The notes: generated by a model from the sequence alone, not told the origin. A stretch of DNA of 64,000 nt from Herbiconiux moechotypicola (GCF_024979255.1 NZ_JANLCN010000001.1:434001-498000), one strand, 5' to 3'; positions 1 to 9,500 are shown, counted from the first letter of the stretch. Program-made: numbers and translations.

Positions 1-1
1 G

Positions 2-1933
2 CGCCGTCGAACCTTCGCCCCGCTCCTGGTGGCCGCCTTCGCGGTCGCCGTGTCCAGCTCCGTGGTGGTGCCCGCCGTCTCCGGCGGTTCCGCGGCGGTC
101 GCGGCGACGAGTTCGGAGCGCAGCTGCGAGGAGTCGTTCCCGCAGAGCACGGTGTGCGGCGTGCTCACCGTGCCGGAGACGCGATCCGATCCAGGGTCCC
201 GTGGCATCGGGCTCGACTTCGCCGTGATCCCCGCCTCCTCCGGCGCGGCGACCGGGACACCGGTGGCGGTTCTGGCCCGCGATCTCGGCGAGGCCTCGAC
301 CGCCCTGGCCCTCGCCGCCGACGACGGGATCGGCGGCTCCCGTGACGTGATCGTGCTGGCGGAACGCGGCGGTCCGGGGTCGAGCGACCCGTTCGAGTGC
401 CCCGCCGCCGCCTCGGCCTACTTCGACACCGTCACCGACGACGTCTCGCCGGCTGCCGAGGCCACCGAGGTGTCGCTCGCCATGCAGGAGTGCGAGGCGG
501 CGTTCTCCGAGGACGGCGGCAATCCGTCGTCGTACACCCGGGCCGACGTGGTGGGTGACCTTGTCGACCTGCGCACAGTACTGCAGATCCCGAGCTGGAC
601 CCTCTACGGCGAGGGCTGGTCGGGCAAGGCGATGCAACTGGCCGCCACCCGCGACGCCGGAGGCGTCGACGCTCTGGTGCTCGACCGCTTCAGCCCCGTC
701 GATCGCGACGTGAAGGGCGACGCCTACCTCGCGCTCTCCGACACGCTCGCGGCGCTCTCCGCGCGCTCCGGCGGCGAGTACCCCGATCTCAACGCCGACC
801 TGGCCGAGGCTGCAGCGGCGTTCAGCGACGAACCCGTGCACGGCCTCGTCACCAATCCGGTGAGCGGCCGCCAACGGTACTTCTCGCTCACGGGCTCCGA
901 CGTGGTCACCATCGTGCAGGCCGCCCTCGCCGACCCGGCGACCGCCGCCGTCGTGCCCGAGCTGCTGCAGCGACTGGTGGCGGGGGAGACCGGCGCCATC
1001 GAGCCGTTCCTCGCCCAGGCGCTGCAGTTCCTCGACGAGAGCGACCTGCCCCTCACCTGGCTGCAGAGCTGCCGCACCGAGCAGCCGTTCTGGTCGGTCG
1101 ATCCCACCGTTCCGGCCGAGGAGGGAGCGGAGGACTCCGAGCCCACCCCGCTGCCCGTTCTCACCTACCTCACCACCAACGATCAGGTGTGCGGGGCGAT
1201 CGGGCTCCCCGCGGCCTCGGCCGACGACCGAACGGTGTCGGGGGTGTCTCAGCCCACCCTGCTCATCACGGGTTCGAGCGACCCGATCGTCTCGCGGGGC
1301 GCGACCGACTCGGGCAGCTCGGCGTTCGCCACCCACCAGGTGCTCTCCCTGGCCGGCAACGGAGCGGCCGGTGCGACGTCCGATCCCTGCGCGCTCTCGC
1401 AACTCGCAGTCTGGCTCGCGTCGCCGGGCGCCACGATCCAGTCGGAGTGCACCGACCAGCTCGACCGCTACCCGGTGCTGCCCGCCTCCGCGGTGCACGC
1501 GAACCCGCGCTTCGGGTCGGTCACCGCGGCGGTCGACGACCGCAACTGGTTCGAGCTCACCGTGCCGCTCATCTTCGGCGGGTTCACCGCGCTCTGGCTC
1601 CTCGGCTGGGTGGTGGCGGTGATCGTGCAGGCTGTGCGCCGCGAGCGGTTCGGGCTCACTCTGGCGAGCGGTATCGCCCCGGTGACGGGAGCGCTCTTCC
1701 TGGGCTCGCTCTGGGTGCTGGTGTCGACTGCCCAGGTCGTCTACCCGGCGATCACGATGATCGGCCTGCCCTCGCTGGCGCCGTGGATCGGGCTGGCACT
1801 GCTCGGAGTGGGCTTCTTCGGCATCATCCCGGTGTGGCGCCTCGGGGGTCGCGCGACCTCGGCACTGGCCGCGGCGGCCACGCTGGTGTGGCTCGCGGCG
1901 ATCGTCTGGTTCGTGTGGGTGGCAGTGCTCTGA
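2..1933 (+). CDS. Alpha/beta-hydrolase-fold (TAP-like) membrane protein, probable pseudoenzyme; 5' end outside window
   Basis: The reading frame is open to the left edge. The first visible codons encode a basic-hydrophobic-small stretch (RRTFAPLLVAAFAV) that looks like a signal peptide, so the true start lies just upstream. The exported part resembles the tripeptidyl-aminopeptidase-like fold: an RGGPGSSDPFECP segment matches the usual RGTGRSDPLxCP region, and the nucleophile elbow reads LYGEGWSGK where the family has LYGVSYGTR. The Ser position is therefore Gly (codon 614-616). The C-terminal region keeps the Asp (codon 1280-1282, SSDPIV), but the usual GHG histidine is replaced by Asn (AGNGAAG, codon 1358-1360). 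Residues from about 500 on form roughly four transmembrane helices, an unusual tail for this fold. Both Ser and His are missing, so I read it as a membrane-anchored pseudohydrolase of unknown role. It converges on nadE with 34 bases between stops. Confidence 0.75.
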   Translation, partial: RRRTFAPLLVAAFAVAVSSSVVVPAVSGGSAAVAATSSERSCEESFPQSTVCGVLTVPETRSDPGSRGIGLDFAVIPASSGAATGTPVAVLARDLGEASTALALAADDGIGGSRDVIVLAERGGPGSSDPFECPAAASAYFDTVTDDVSPAAEATEVSLAMQECEAAFSEDGGNPSSYTRADVVGDLVDLRTVLQIPSWTLYGEGWSGKAMQLAATRDAGGVDALVLDRFSPVDRDVKGDAYLALSDTLAALSARSGGEYPDLNADLAEAAAAFSDEPVHGLVTNPVSGRQRYFSLTGSDVVTIVQAALADPATAAVVPELLQRLVAGETGAIEPFLAQALQFLDESDLPLTWLQSCRTEQPFWSVDPTVPAEEGAEDSEPTPLPVLTYLTTNDQVCGAIGLPAASADDRTVSGVSQPTLLITGSSDPIVSRGATDSGSSAFATHQVLSLAGNGAAGATSDPCALSQLAVWLASPGATIQSECTDQLDRYPVLPASAVHANPRFGSVTAAVDDRNWFELTVPLIFGGFTALWLLGWVVAVIVQAVRRERFGLTLASGIAPVTGALFLGSLWVLVSTAQVVYPAITMIGLPSLAPWIGLALLGVGFFGIIPVWRLGGRATSALAAAATLVWLAAIVWFVWVAVL

Positions 1934-1967
1934 CTCCGAGCGTTCCCGCCTGACTCGGTGCGGCCCG

Positions 1968-3707
1968 TCAGACCCCGGTGGGCCGGTAGGTGATCGGCAG
2001 CCGGCGGTCGCGCCCGAACGCGGTGCGCGAGATCTTGGGTCCGATCGCGCTCTGCCGGCGCTTCCACTCCGCCCGGTCGACGAGCTTCGTGATGCGCACC
2101 ACCTCAGCCTCCTCGAAACCGAGGTCGACGATCTCGGTCGCGGAGAGGCCGCCGTTGACGTAGGCCTCGAGAATGGCGTCGAGCACGTCGTACTCGGGCA
2201 GGGAGTCCTGGTCGGTCTGGTCGGGGCGCAGCTCGGCCGACGGCGGCTTCGAGATGGAGTTCTCGGGGATGGGCGGGGTCTCGCCCCGCACGGCCGCGTG
2301 CTCGTTGCGCCAGCGCGCGAGCTCCCAGACGAGCATCTTCGGCACGTCTTTCAGCGGACCGAAGCCGCCGACCGCATCCCCGTAGATGGTCGAGTACCCG
2401 ACGGCCAGCTCGCTCTTGTTGCCCGTGGTGAGCACCAGGTGACCCTCCTGGTTCGACAGCCCCATGAGGATGACGCCGCGAGCCCGGGCCTGGAGGTTCT
2501 CGGCCGCGACGTCGGTGAGGCCGAGCTGGGTCTCGAACGGGATGACGAGGTCGGCGATCGGCTCGACCCGGTAGTGCAGCCCGATGCGCTCGGCGAGGTC
2601 GTCGGCATCGGAGCGGGAGTGACCCGAGGAGTAGCGCGACGGCATCGACACGCCGAACACGTGGTCGGCGCCGATGGCGTCGGCCGCGATGGCCGCGCAG
2701 ACCGCCGAGTCGATGCCGCCGGAGAGCCCGAGCACCACCGAGGGGAAACCGTTCTTCTGCACGTAGTCGCGGAGCGCGAGCACCAGTGCGCCCCAGATCT
2801 GCTCCCGGTCGTCGGGCAGCTCGGCGATCCGGGCGTCGAGCGGAGGCTTCGGGGCGGATGCTGCGACGGAATCGAGTTCCACTCGCGCCACATCGGAGGG
2901 CAGCTCGGCTTCGGTGGCCGGCTCGGGGTCGAGGTCGACGAGCAACAGGTCTTCGACGAACTGGGGCGAGCGCGCGAGCACGGCGCCGTCGCGGTCGACG
3001 ACGACGCTGTCGCCGTCGAAGACGAGGTCGTCCTGTCCGCCGACGAGGTTGACGTAGGCCACGATCGTGTCGGTCTCGATGGCGCGACGGGTGACCAGCG
3101 GAAGGCGCACCTCGTCTTTGTCGCGCTCGTACGGGGAGCCGTTGATGACCACCAAGAGCCCGGCGTCGGCGTGCAGCACGCGGCCCACCGGCCCGCCGTC
3201 ACGCCAGAGGTCTTCGCAGATGATGAGCGCGACGTCGACGCCGTTGAGGCGGAGCACGAGCAGTTCGTCGCCCGGGATGAAGATGCGGTACTCGTCGAAC
3301 ACCGAGTAGTTGGGCAGGTGGTGCTTGGCGTAGCGCGCCACGACACGTCCGCCCTGCAGCACGCTCGCCGCGTTCTGCGCGATGGCGGTGGGCGCGTTGC
3401 TCGTGCCGAGCAGCCGCGGTTCGAACGGGCCGTCGGGGTGGCCGACGATCACCGGCACCTCGCCGAGACCGGCCTCGGCGAGTTCCTGGGCGAGCCGTTC
3501 CACCCTGGCGTGGGCCGCCGCGAGAAAGCTCGGGCGCTGCGCGAGGTCTTCGATCGGGTAGCCAGAGACCACCATCTCGCCGAACGCGACCAGGTCTGCA
3601 CCGGCGGCGACCGCATCCTGAACCAGCCGCACCACCGAGCGCGAGTTGCCCTCCAGATCGCCGAGAACGGGGTTGGTCTGGGCCAGCGCTAAGCGAAGTC
3701 TCGGCAT
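1968..3707 (-). CDS. nadE: Glutamine-dependent NAD+ synthetase
   Basis: Makes NAD+ from deamido-NAD+, ATP and glutamine in the cytosol; 579 residues, the usual size for the two-domain form. Residues 1 to about 270 are the carbon-nitrogen hydrolase (glutaminase) domain with Glu (FGEMVVSGYP), Lys (AKHHLPNYSVFDEYR) and Cys (IICEDLWRDGG) of the catalytic triad. The rest is the ATP-pyrophosphatase synthetase domain with the PP-loop LGLSGGIDSAVC near residue 328. I chose the ATG at 3707 because the protein begins MPRLRLALAQTNPVLGD, typical of the family, and a TAGGCT box lies 7 bases upstream, suggesting a nearly leaderless transcript. An in-frame ATG eight codons earlier is possible. It is divergent from glnA2 with 57 bases between starts. 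Confidence 0.95.
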   Translation of the reverse strand: MPRLRLALAQTNPVLGDLEGNSRSVVRLVQDAVAAGADLVAFGEMVVSGYPIEDLAQRPSFLAAAHARVERLAQELAEAGLGEVPVIVGHPDGPFEPRLLGTSNAPTAIAQNAASVLQGGRVVARYAKHHLPNYSVFDEYRIFIPGDELLVLRLNGVDVALIICEDLWRDGGPVGRVLHADAGLLVVINGSPYERDKDEVRLPLVTRRAIETDTIVAYVNLVGGQDDLVFDGDSVVVDRDGAVLARSPQFVEDLLLVDLDPEPATEAELPSDVARVELDSVAASAPKPPLDARIAELPDDREQIWGALVLALRDYVQKNGFPSVVLGLSGGIDSAVCAAIAADAIGADHVFGVSMPSRYSSGHSRSDADDLAERIGLHYRVEPIADLVIPFETQLGLTDVAAENLQARARGVILMGLSNQEGHLVLTTGNKSELAVGYSTIYGDAVGGFGPLKDVPKMLVWELARWRNEHAAVRGETPPIPENSISKPPSAELRPDQTDQDSLPEYDVLDAILEAYVNGGLSATEIVDLGFEEAEVVRITKLVDRAEWKRRQSAIGPKISRTAFGRDRRLPITYRPTGV

Positions 3708-3764
3708 AGCCACTAGCCTAATAGTGGGCATGAGACTGTGCCGGAGAGAGGGTCTGTTCCGCCG

Positions 3765-5102
3765 ATGGATAAGCAGCGCGACTTCGTTCTTCGTACGATC
3801 GAAGAGCGGGGCATCAAGTTCGTTCGGCTCTGGTTCACCGACGTGGTGGGCACCCTCAAGTCGGTGGCCATCGCCCCTGCCGAGGTGGAGGGCGCGTTCG
3901 CCGAGGGTCTCGGTTTCGACGGCTCGGCCATCGAGGGCCTCACCCGCTCGTTCGAGGCCGACGTGCTCGCGCATCCCGACCCCACCACCTTCCAGATCCT
4001 GCCCTGGCGCGGCGAGATCGACCCCACGGCACGCATGTTCTGCGACATCACCACGCCCGACGGGCAGCCCGCCGTGGCCGACCCGCGCAACGTGCTGAAG
4101 CGCACCCTGGCGAAGGCGGCCGACCGCGGCTTCACCTTCTACACGCACCCCGAGATCGAGTTCTACCTGCTCAAGTCGTCGCAGTACGGTCCCGACGGCC
4201 CCGAGCCCGTCGACTCGGCGGGCTACTTCGACAACGTGCCCGGCGGCACCGCCCACGACTTCCGCCGCCGCTCGGTGCGCATGCTCGAAGACCTCGGCAT
4301 CTCGGTGGAGTTCAGTCACCACGAGGCCGGCCCCGGCCAGAACGAGATCGACCTGCGCTACGCCGACGCGCTCACCACGGCCGACAACATCATGACCTTC
4401 CGCACGGTCATCAAAGAGGTCGCCATCGAGCAGGGCGTCTACGCCACCTTCATGCCGAAGCCGCTCTCGGGCCACCCGGGATCGGGCATGCACACCCACC
4501 TCTCCCTCTTCGAGGGCGACTCGAACGCGTTCTACGAGGCCGGTGCCGAGTACCAGCTGTCGAAGATCGGCCGCAACTTCATCGCGGGCCTGCTGCGCCA
4601 CGCCCCCGAGATCACCGCGGTGACGAACCAGTTCGTCAACTCCTACAAGCGCCTGTGGGGCGGCGACGAGGCCCCGAGCTTCGTGTGCTGGGGCCACAAC
4701 AACCGTTCCGCGCTCGTGCGTGTGCCGCTCTACAAGCCCAACAAGGGTCAGTCCTCGCGCATCGAATACCGCGCCATCGACTCCGCCGCCAACCCCTACC
4801 TGGCCTACTCGCTGCTGCTCGCGGCCGGCCTCAAGGGCATCGAGGGCGACTACGAGCTGCCGCCCGAGGCGGAGGACAACGTCTGGAGCCTCACCGACGC
4901 CGAGCGTCGCGCGCTCGGCTACGACCCGCTGCCCGCCTCGCTCGACCGCGCCATCAGCCTCATGGAGGAGTCGGAGCTCGTCGCGGAGACCCTCGGTGAG
5001 CAGGTGTTCAACTACGTGCTGCTCAACAAGCGTCAAGACTGGAAGGCCTACCGCGCGCAGGTCACGCCCTACGAGCTGAAGTCCAACCTCGAGATCCTCT
5101 GA
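3765..5102 (+). CDS. glnA2: Glutamine synthetase-family ligase (GlnA2 type)
   Basis: A 445-residue type I glutamine synthetase-fold enzyme. N-terminal beta-grasp domain (MDKQRDFVLRTIEERG) is followed by the catalytic core with FTDVVG, the ATP and Glu-binding segments (HPEIEFYLL, MPKPLSGHPGSGMHTH) and RIEYRAIDSAANPYLA. The segment aligned with the adenylylation loop reads DYELPPEAEDNV with Tyr at residue 363. It is shorter and distinct from the GlnA1 copy at 11031-12455 and sits directly upstream of glnE, as glnA2 does in mycobacteria. In Streptomyces coelicolor the GlnA2 orthologue has been described as a gamma-glutamylpolyamine synthetase, so ammonia may not be the substrate here; that is inference. 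The ATG at 3765 is preceded by a GAGAGAGG ribosome site; an in-frame GTG lies at 3738. Confidence 0.9.
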   Translation: MDKQRDFVLRTIEERGIKFVRLWFTDVVGTLKSVAIAPAEVEGAFAEGLGFDGSAIEGLTRSFEADVLAHPDPTTFQILPWRGEIDPTARMFCDITTPDGQPAVADPRNVLKRTLAKAADRGFTFYTHPEIEFYLLKSSQYGPDGPEPVDSAGYFDNVPGGTAHDFRRRSVRMLEDLGISVEFSHHEAGPGQNEIDLRYADALTTADNIMTFRTVIKEVAIEQGVYATFMPKPLSGHPGSGMHTHLSLFEGDSNAFYEAGAEYQLSKIGRNFIAGLLRHAPEITAVTNQFVNSYKRLWGGDEAPSFVCWGHNNRSALVRVPLYKPNKGQSSRIEYRAIDSAANPYLAYSLLLAAGLKGIEGDYELPPEAEDNVWSLTDAERRALGYDPLPASLDRAISLMEESELVAETLGEQVFNYVLLNKRQDWKAYRAQVTPYELKSNLEIL

Positions 5103-5128
5103 CCCCGGTCTCCGGGGCGACCTCCGCC

Positions 5129-8100
5129 ATGCCACGCACCGCCACCCTCACCGATCTCGCTCGTGCCGGGTTCTCCCGGCTGAGCTGGGCGGGCGAACAG
5201 CTGCGCGCCCTCGCCGAGTCGACGGGCGTGGCCCAGGATGCGCTGATCGCCGCGTTCCAGGGGGCCGCCGACCCCGACCTCGCGCTGGAGGGCGTGCTGC
5301 GGCTGCAGCAGCGCTCCGAGGCGGTGGCGGCCGAGGTGCTGGCCCACGAGGTTCTCGGGCCACGGGTGGTGCGGCTGTTCGGCGCGTCGGAGGGGTTCAT
5401 CGACTTCTTCACCCGGCATCCCGCTCGGGTGCGCGAGATCGGCTCGGAGGAGCGGTTGCGGCTGCCCGACGCGGTGACGGCGGCGCGTGAGCTGCTCGCG
5501 GCCGTCGAGGCTCACAACGGTTTCGCGGGGGTGCTGGGAGAGAACGCCTGGACGGCCCTGCGCATCCGGTACCGAGTGCTGCTCGCGGGGGTGACGGCGT
5601 TCGACCTGGAGCAGTCCGACCCGGTGACCGGCATCGACGCGGTCGCGCGCAGTCTCGCCGACCTCGCCGCGGGTGCGCTCGAGGCCGCGCTGGCGGTGGC
5701 CCGGTCGGAGGTGTCGACAAAGGGGCACGGCCTCTGGCAGTTCCCCGCCGAACAGGTGCGGGCCACGCGGCTGGCGATCATCGGCATGGGCAAAGCGGGC
5801 GCGGGCGAGCTCAACTACGTCAGCGACGTCGATGTCATCTTCGTGGCGGAGCCCGCCGTCGATGACGACGGTTCGCCGCTCATCCCGTCGAGCACCGCCA
5901 TCGAGATCGGCACCCGCCTGGCCATGGTGACGATGCGCGGCATCGGCGAGGCCGGGCTGGAGCCGGCGCTCTGGGAGGTCGACCCGAACCTCCGCCCCGA
6001 GGGCAAGGCGGGGGCGCTGGTGCGTTCACTCGAGTCGCACGCCGCCTATTACGACCGCTGGGCGAAGAACTGGGAGTTCCAGGCGCTGCTCAAGGCGCGG
6101 CCGCTGGCCGGTGACCTCGAACTCGGCGACGAGTACACGCGTCTGGTGGCGCCGAAGGTGTGGTCGAGCGCGTCGCGCGAGAACTTCGTCGAATCGGTGC
6201 AGCGGATGCGCGAGCGCGTCACCGAGAACATCGCGCCGGGCGACGTCGACTATCAGTTGAAGCTCGGTCCGGGGGGCCTGCGCGACATCGAGTTCACCGT
6301 GCAGCTGCTGCAGCTCGTGCACGGGGCCACCGACGACGGGGTGCGGCAGCGGTCGACCCTGGCGGCCCTGGCCGCACTCGCCGAGGCGGGCTACATCGGC
6401 CGGGTGGAGGCGGTCGAGTTCGCGCGCGACTACCGCATCCTGAGACTGCTCGAGCACCGGCTGCAGCTGCGACGGCTCCGGCGAACGCACATGATGCCAC
6501 GTGACGAGGCCGAGCAGCGCGTGCTGGCGCGGGGGAGCGGGCTCGCCGCGAGCGCCTCGGAGCTCGTGGCGCGATGGAACGGCATCAAGGTGCGGGTGCG
6601 CACGCTGCACGAGCGGTTGTTCTACCGCCCCCTGCTGGCCGCCGTGGCCGCCCTCTCGCCCGACGACCTCGCGCTCACCAGCGCCCAGGCGGAGGCGCGG
6701 CTCGCCGCCATCGGCTTCCTCAACCCGGCGGGCGCACTCGCCCACATCGCCGCGATGACGGCCGGGGTGTCGCGGCGGGCGGCGATCCAGCGCACCCTCC
6801 TGCCGGTCATGCTGCAGTGGTTCGCGAACGGGGCCGACCCCGACTATGGACTGCTCGCCTTCCGGCGTCTCTCCGATTCGCTGGGGGAGACCTACTGGTT
6901 CCTGCGCATGCTGCGCGACTCCTCGGGCGCCGCCGCGCGGCTCACCCAGGTGCTCTCCGGCTCGAGATTCGTCGGCGAGCTGCTGGAGCGTATCCCGGAG
7001 GCCGCGGCCTGGCTCGAGAACGACGCCGAGCTGCGCCCGCGCCCGTTCGCGGTGCTCGACGACGAGATGCGCGCCACGGTGGCGCGGCACGAATCGCCGG
7101 ATGCCGCGGCGATGGCCCTGCGCACCGCGCGGCGGCGCGAGGTGCTGCGCATGGCGATCGCGTCGATCCTCGGCATGGTGACCGTGGAGGAGCTCGGGGT
7201 GGCGCTCACCGACATCACCGCGGTACACCTGCAGGGCACCCTCGCGGTCATCAGGCAGTCGGCGGCGCCGTCGTCGGGTGACGGGATCGAGTTCGCCATC
7301 ATCGGCATGGGGCGCAACGGTGGAGGCGAGCTCGGCTTCGGCTCCGACGCCGACGTGCTCTACGTCTACCGTGCCGTGCGCGTCGACGCTCAGACGGCCC
7401 AGTCGGTGGCCCAGTTCATCGTGAACGAGCTCAACCGGCTCACCGAGGACCACCGCCTGCCGCTCGACCTCGACATCGACCTGCGGCCCGAGGGCAAGAA
7501 CGGACCGCCCGTGCGGTCGCTCGACTCGTACGCGGCCTACTACGAGCGGTGGTCGCTCACCTGGGAGGCGCAGGCGCTGCTGCGGGCCAACGGCGTCGCG
7601 GGCGACCGGGCGCTCATCGAGGACTTCCACGCCCTGGCCGACACCGTGCGCTACCCGCCGTCGCTGTCGGAGACCGAGGCGCGCGAGGTGAAGCGCATCA
7701 AGGCGAGGGTGGAGAAGGAGCGGCTGCCCCAGGCCGCCGACCCGGCGCGGCACCTCAAGCTCGGGCGCGGATCGCTGAGCGACGTGGAGTGGTACGTGCA
7801 GCTGCTGCAGCTGCAGCACGCGGCCGCGCTGCCGGCGCTGCGCACCACCTCCACTCTCGAGGCGCTGGCGGCCGAGGAGGCGGCCGGGCTCATCGCGCAT
7901 CCGGATGCCCAGAAGCTGCGCGACGCGTGGTTGTTCGCCTCACGGGCGCGCTCGGCGATGACCCTCTGGAGCAACAAGACCTCGGATGTGCTGCCGGCCG
8001 ACCGGCGTCAGCTGGAGGGGGTTGCGCGATTGCTCGAATACCCACCGGGTTCGGCGACGCGGCTCGAGGAGGACTATCTCGGGGTCACTCGGCGGGCGCG

Positions 8101-8134
8101 CGCCGTGTTCGAGAGGCTGTTCTACGGGCAGTGA
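5129..8134 (+). CDS. glnE: Bifunctional glutamine synthetase adenylyltransferase/adenylyl-removing enzyme
   Basis: Adenylylates and deadenylylates the regulatory tyrosine of glutamine synthetase in response to nitrogen status. At 1001 residues it is full length. Two nucleotidyltransferase domains are visible: the N-terminal one with LNYVSDVDVIF (Ser near residue 232) and the C-terminal one with LGFGSDADVLYVY (Ser near residue 739). Each is followed by a helical GlnE/GlnD-type domain, with LKLGPGGLRDIEF in the first half and LKLGRGSLSDVEW in the second, showing the internal duplication of the family. It starts 26 bases after glnA2 on the same strand, so the two are probably co-transcribed. The likely target is GlnA1 Tyr402 elsewhere in this window. 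Confidence 0.96.
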   Translation: MPRTATLTDLARAGFSRLSWAGEQLRALAESTGVAQDALIAAFQGAADPDLALEGVLRLQQRSEAVAAEVLAHEVLGPRVVRLFGASEGFIDFFTRHPARVREIGSEERLRLPDAVTAARELLAAVEAHNGFAGVLGENAWTALRIRYRVLLAGVTAFDLEQSDPVTGIDAVARSLADLAAGALEAALAVARSEVSTKGHGLWQFPAEQVRATRLAIIGMGKAGAGELNYVSDVDVIFVAEPAVDDDGSPLIPSSTAIEIGTRLAMVTMRGIGEAGLEPALWEVDPNLRPEGKAGALVRSLESHAAYYDRWAKNWEFQALLKARPLAGDLELGDEYTRLVAPKVWSSASRENFVESVQRMRERVTENIAPGDVDYQLKLGPGGLRDIEFTVQLLQLVHGATDDGVRQRSTLAALAALAEAGYIGRVEAVEFARDYRILRLLEHRLQLRRLRRTHMMPRDEAEQRVLARGSGLAASASELVARWNGIKVRVRTLHERLFYRPLLAAVAALSPDDLALTSAQAEARLAAIGFLNPAGALAHIAAMTAGVSRRAAIQRTLLPVMLQWFANGADPDYGLLAFRRLSDSLGETYWFLRMLRDSSGAAARLTQVLSGSRFVGELLERIPEAAAWLENDAELRPRPFAVLDDEMRATVARHESPDAAAMALRTARRREVLRMAIASILGMVTVEELGVALTDITAVHLQGTLAVIRQSAAPSSGDGIEFAIIGMGRNGGGELGFGSDADVLYVYRAVRVDAQTAQSVAQFIVNELNRLTEDHRLPLDLDIDLRPEGKNGPPVRSLDSYAAYYERWSLTWEAQALLRANGVAGDRALIEDFHALADTVRYPPSLSETEAREVKRIKARVEKERLPQAADPARHLKLGRGSLSDVEWYVQLLQLQHAAALPALRTTSTLEALAAEEAAGLIAHPDAQKLRDAWLFASRARSAMTLWSNKTSDVLPADRRQLEGVARLLEYPPGSATRLEEDYLGVTRRARAVFERLFYGQ

Positions 8135-8288
8135 CTCGCTGTTACCCAGCTGTGATGAGGTGCTCAGCCTCTCGTGCGGCACGGCGGGATAGCATCGTGG
8201 TGACGGTCGGGGAGACTGTCGGGAGACGAGCTGCGTCGCTGTGGGTTCGCCCGCGATCGAGGCACCGATGAGAGCGGAGCGGGGTGAG

Positions 8289-9500
8289 ATGACGAAGCGG
8301 ATGCGCGCGGGGGCCCTGACGGGAGCGCTGACGGCCGGTGCGGTCGCGTCTGTCGTGCTGCTCGGTGCCGCTGGTCCTGCTGCTGCTGCTGCTGTGGTCA
8401 GCGCCGGTGATGCGGCCGTCGTGGTCGGCTCGAGCACGGCGACGCCTGGTCCCTCCCCCTCGCCGACCCCGAATCCTTCTGTTTCCGCGACGCCTGAAGC
8501 GCCTCAGGGTCTCGAGACCGCAGTGTCGCTCAGCGCGCCCGGCGAGGTGGCGTACGGCGCGTCGATCGCGGTCAGCGCGCGTGTCGTGGCGGCCGTCGAA
8601 GACGCAGACTCGTCCGCCGATCCCGCAGACCCTGTAGCAACGGTCGCTCCGGTCGCCCCCGTGTCGGGCACCGTACAGTTCAGCGACAGCGGCGGGCGCG
8701 CTCTCGGCGATCCCGTCATTGTGGTCGACGGGCAGGCGGTGCTCGACCCCGCGGCGCTGCGCACCTCGGGTGGAGGCCTGCCGACTGCGCCGGGCGTGAC
8801 CGTGCGCGCCGAGTTCCTTCCCGCCGACGAGTCGGAGTTCGCGCCGTCGTCGGCCGAGACCACCGTCGCGATCCGTCAGGGGTCGACCTCGACCGCGGTG
8901 GAGTTCACCTCCGACCGGTCGCTCCAGGCGGGCAGGTCGATCTCGGCCACCGCGATCGTCACCCGCTCGGCGGGATCCTCTGGGCTGGACGGCATGGCCG
9001 ACGCCACCGGAACGGTCGAGTTCTACTACGACGGTGCGCTCGTCTCCACCGCGACGGTCTTCAGCGTCCCCGGCGATGCACGGGCCTACGCGCTCAGCGA
9101 CATCACGCTCGGAGGAGCGGGGGATCGCTCGCTCGTGGCCGTCTACTCGGGCGACGCGGTGTTCGCCGCTTCCACGAGCGGCACGGCCATCGTGTCGGTA
9201 TCTCCCGCGACCGATTCCGCGGGAGGAGCGATTGCGCCGCCGGTGGCGCCGCAGCCCGCTCCCATAGCGGCTCCGGCACCCGCGTCGACCGGGGCGGCAT
9301 CCGGGTCGGGGGCCGACGGTGGTTCCGGCGCGGGGGAGTCCGGCGGTCCGGTCACCGTCGACGCCGACTCGGTCTCGGAGCAGACCTTCATCGCCCCCGG
9401 TTTCTGGCTCGTCTTCATGGCCATCTTCGCCGGCATGCTCCTCGTCGCCTCCAGCGCCGCCCTCGTCGTCACCCAGCTCCGCCTGCGCCGCACCCGCTGA
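8289..9500 (+). CDS. Secreted, membrane-anchored protein with two Ig-like repeats
   Basis: About 403 residues: N-terminal signal peptide (MTKRMRAGALTGALTAGA, then an Ala-rich cleavage region), a Ser/Pro/Thr spacer (STATPGPSPSPTPNPSVS), two bacterial Ig-like repeats of the Big_3 type, a low-complexity Gly/Ser/Ala/Pro linker, and a C-terminal transmembrane helix (FWLVFMAIFAGMLLVASSAAL) ending in a basic tail (RLRRTR). The repeats are recognisable by SGTVQFSDSGG...VRAEFLPADESEF and TGTVEFYYDGA...LVAVYSGDAVFAAS. The role is unknown; the layout suits a surface stalk or adhesin-like protein. I chose ATG 8289 because it follows GGAGCGGGGTGAG; an ATG at 8268 would add seven residues. No obvious partner gene is adjacent. 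Confidence 0.8.
   Translation: MTKRMRAGALTGALTAGAVASVVLLGAAGPAAAAAVVSAGDAAVVVGSSTATPGPSPSPTPNPSVSATPEAPQGLETAVSLSAPGEVAYGASIAVSARVVAAVEDADSSADPADPVATVAPVAPVSGTVQFSDSGGRALGDPVIVVDGQAVLDPAALRTSGGGLPTAPGVTVRAEFLPADESEFAPSSAETTVAIRQGSTSTAVEFTSDRSLQAGRSISATAIVTRSAGSSGLDGMADATGTVEFYYDGALVSTATVFSVPGDARAYALSDITLGGAGDRSLVAVYSGDAVFAASTSGTAIVSVSPATDSAGGAIAPPVAPQPAPIAAPAPASTGAASGSGADGGSGAGESGGPVTVDADSVSEQTFIAPGFWLVFMAIFAGMLLVASSAALVVTQLRLRRTR

Noticed and set aside
3708-5135. N-terminal extension of nadE across glnA2 to give a 1055-residue protein
   Set aside because: The extra 476 residues are the antisense of glnA2; the NAD synthetase family begins at the ATG at 3707.
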